Shown here piece by piece: positions 62,499 to 64,000 of a stretch of 64,000 bases of DNA. The stretch's first letter is position 1. Each line of letters opens with the position of its first letter. The stretch covers positions 186,001-250,000 of the forward strand of contig NZ_CABPSB010000002.1 of NCBI RefSeq assembly GCF_902459655.1, written 5' to 3'. The stretch comes from Pandoraea anhela. GTDB taxonomy: Bacteria; Pseudomonadota; Gammaproteobacteria; Burkholderiales; Burkholderiaceae. Below the pieces are notes generated by a model, which saw only the letters and a list, made by a program, of their open reading frames with translations, ran no database searches and was not told the origin of the DNA. Both the position numbers and the translations under genes were made by a program.

Positions 62499-63706
62499 AC
62501 CCCGACCTCCTGGGCGATACGTTCGTAGTAGGCGCGCACCAGATTGTGATAGCGCGAATCGGTGAGCAGGAAGGCGTCGTGACCGTGCGGCGCGTCGATT
62601 TCCGCGTAGCTGACCGTGCGACGCGTGTCGAGCAGCGCCTTGACGATCTCGCGCGAACGCGCCGGCGCGAAACGCCAGTCGGTCGTGAACGACACGATCA
62701 GATACTTGGCCGACGTATGCGACAGCGCCTTAGCCAGATCGCCGCCGACCGTGCGGGCCGGATCGAAGTAATCGAGCGCGCGCGTGATCAGCAAATACGT
62801 ATTGGCGTCGAAATACTCGGCGAATTTGTCGCCTTGATAACGCAGGTACGATTCCACTTCGAACTCCACGTCGAAGCTGAACCGATAGCCGTCGTCTTGA
62901 CCGTTACCGTTACCGTTCCCTTTTCCATGAGCGCCGACGTCGGCCTTCAGATCGTCGACCAGCGCTTCGGCGCGTCGCAACGCGCGACCGAATTTGGTCG
63001 CCATGTCTTCATCGGACAGATACGTGATGTGGCCGATCATGCGCGCGACACGCAGTCCACGACGCGGCACTACGCCATGTGCGTAATAGTCGCCTCCGTG
63101 GAAGTCCGGATCGGACAGAATGGCCGAGCGTGCGACTTCGTTGAACGCGATATTTTGTGCGGAAAGCTTCGGCGTGGACGCGATCACCAGACAGTGCCCC
63201 ACGCGCTCGGGATACATGATGCTCCATGCGAGCGCCTGCATGCCGCCGAGACTGCCGCCCATCACGGCGGCGAACTTGCGAATGCCGAAGGCGTCCGCCA
63301 CGCGCGCCTGCGCGTTGACCCAGTCCTCGACGGTGACGACGGGAAAGCGCGCGCCGTAAGGTGTGCCGGTGGCGTCGTCGAGACTCATCGGACCGGTCGA
63401 GCCGAAGCACGAGCCGAGGTTGTTCACCCCGATGACGAAGAAGCGGTTGGTGTCGAGCGGCTTGCCGGGGCCGACCATGTTGTCCCACCAGCCGACATCC
63501 TTGGGGTTGTCGGCGGCGATGCCCGCCACGTGATGCGACGCGTTGAGCGCGTGACACACCAGCACGGCGTTGCTGCGATCGGCATTGAGCTCGCCATACG
63601 TCTCGACCATCAGGTCATAGCCTGCGAGAGTGCTGCCGTTTTGCAGTGCCAGCGGCTCAGCGAAATGCATCCGCTGCGGCGTGACGATTCCGATTGAAGA
63701 TTCCAT
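62495..63706 (-). CDS. metX: Homoserine O-acyltransferase (MetX family)
   Basis: A 403-residue alpha/beta-hydrolase-fold acyltransferase that activates homoserine for methionine synthesis. Nucleophile Ser152 in [40 protein letters not shown], and the catalytic His in [10 protein letters not shown] are all visible. With metW adjacent, the acyl donor in betaproteobacteria is often succinyl-CoA, so the enzyme may be a succinyltransferase; this is inference. A glycine-asparagine repeat insertion is encoded by a hexanucleotide repeat at 62900-62917. A ribosome site (AGGGA) precedes the ATG. Confidence 0.95.
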   Translation of the reverse strand: MESSIGIVTPQRMHFAEPLALQNGSTLAGYDLMVETYGELNADRSNAVLVCHALNASHHVAGIAADNPKDVGWWDNMVGPGKPLDTNRFFVIGVNNLGSCFGSTGPMSLDDATGTPYGARFPVVTVEDWVNAQARVADAFGIRKFAAVMGGSLGGMQALAWSIMYPERVGHCLVIASTPKLSAQNIAFNEVARSAILSDPDFHGGDYYAHGVVPRRGLRVARMIGHITYLSDEDMATKFGRALRRAEALVDDLKADVGAHGKGNGNGNGQDDGYRFSFDVEFEVESYLRYQGDKFAEYFDANTYLLITRALDYFDPARTVGGDLAKALSHTSAKYLIVSFTTDWRFAPARSREIVKALLDTRRTVSYAEIDAPHGHDAFLLTDSRYHNLVRAYYERIAQEVGV

Positions 63707-64000
63707 AAATCCCTGTCCGAAACATGCCGGGCCACCGTCCCCGACGATACGTCAGCCATGACGAATCGTCGGACGATGTCCTGAAGCGTTCTGTGCGGGA
63801 AAAGGGGTCGACGGAAAAACGGCGGGGTGCGCGAACGACCTCTTTAGCCGCATTTTTAGTGAATGTCCCACACCGGAAAATCTCCGGCCGAGTCATTCGC
63901 GCGCCCGCAAGCGAGTCACCAAATCGGCGCGCCAATCGTCGCGACAAGGCCAGGCAGTGTTGCATCAGCCCCGTCGCGGGTTGCAAAAGTATAACGTAAT
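63707..64000 (-). promoter_or_regulatory. Promoter and long leader of metX
   Basis: 294 bases to the window edge with no recognisable gene. On the minus strand a TATACT hexamer (63989-63994) could be the -10 of a promoter, giving a leader of about 275 bases. The leader contains a perfect 8-bp inverted repeat CCGACGAT / ATCGTCGG (63741-63748, 63765-63772) and a CCGGA / TCCGG hairpin near 63879-63893. No known SAM riboswitch pattern was recognised. Confidence 0.45.

Noticed and set aside
63657-63986. 109-codon frame on the minus strand upstream of metX
   Set aside because: It overlaps the metX start in a different frame, has no recognisable domain, and better fits an untranslated leader.

Overview
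This is a GC-rich, densely coding chromosomal window from a betaproteobacterium of the Burkholderiaceae. The gene orders (glmU-glmS, ttcA-folB-folM, metX-metW-ampG, ahcY-holin-like-tlyA-metF behind an S-adenosylhomocysteine riboswitch) and the GLRHKF-type porin end fit Burkholderia/Pandoraea relatives. Pandoraea is my best guess at genus, from recall rather than from a search. I see no rRNA, tRNA, CRISPR array, insertion sequence or prophage; almost everything reads as core metabolism.

Layout. 1-1107: the end of an outer-membrane porin with its terminator, then a small VOC-fold protein. 1146-6819 (minus): glmS and glmU (UDP-GlcNAc synthesis), then ttcA, folB and a FolM-type pteridine reductase. 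7088-9781 (plus): MidA-like methyltransferase, a DUF2905 membrane protein and an orphan GltI-like solute-binding protein. 9785-14840 (minus): cca, a glutathione-S-transferase-like gene, an NDUFA9-like NAD(P)-binding protein and a lipoprotein lytic transglycosylase. 14863-18037 (plus): 5-formyl-THF cyclo-ligase and the 5-oxoprolinase genes pxpB-pxpC-pxpA. 18151-22806: mmsA and an omega-aminotransferase, divergent from a MocR-type regulator. 22995-25308 (minus): GlxA-type AraC regulator and an MFS transporter.

25309-44078 is a nitrogen/urea block: urtABCDE behind a very good sigma-54 promoter, then ureD. Next come an interrupting segment (epoxide hydrolase, ohr/ohrR and a complete polar-amino-acid ABC importer) and ureA-hupE/ureJ-ureB-ureC-ureE-ureF-ureG. 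UreE carries a large repetitive His/Cys-rich tail. Urea import, urease assembly, nickel handling and probably an amino-acid importer are therefore packed together.

44253-51020 (minus): a TraB/GumN protein and the dipeptide importer dppABCDF. 51253-55123 (minus): the activated-methyl-cycle unit ahcY, holin-like protein, tlyA, metF, led by the SAH riboswitch. 55191-57528: lrgB/cidA-type genes divergent from a LysR regulator. 57707-60351 (plus): exonuclease III and an exported catalase. 60416-63706 (minus): metX-metW and an AmpG-like permease, with an untranslated leader running to the window edge.

I found no wholly novel multi-gene system. The most useful observations are regulatory (SAH riboswitch, sigma-54 promoter with NtrC-like half-sites, paired OhrR operators, MocR repeats, palindromes near cid/lrg and the GltI-like gene). 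Also notable are the interrupted urease locus, the 24-residue repeats in UreE, and several short-period tandem repeats between genes.
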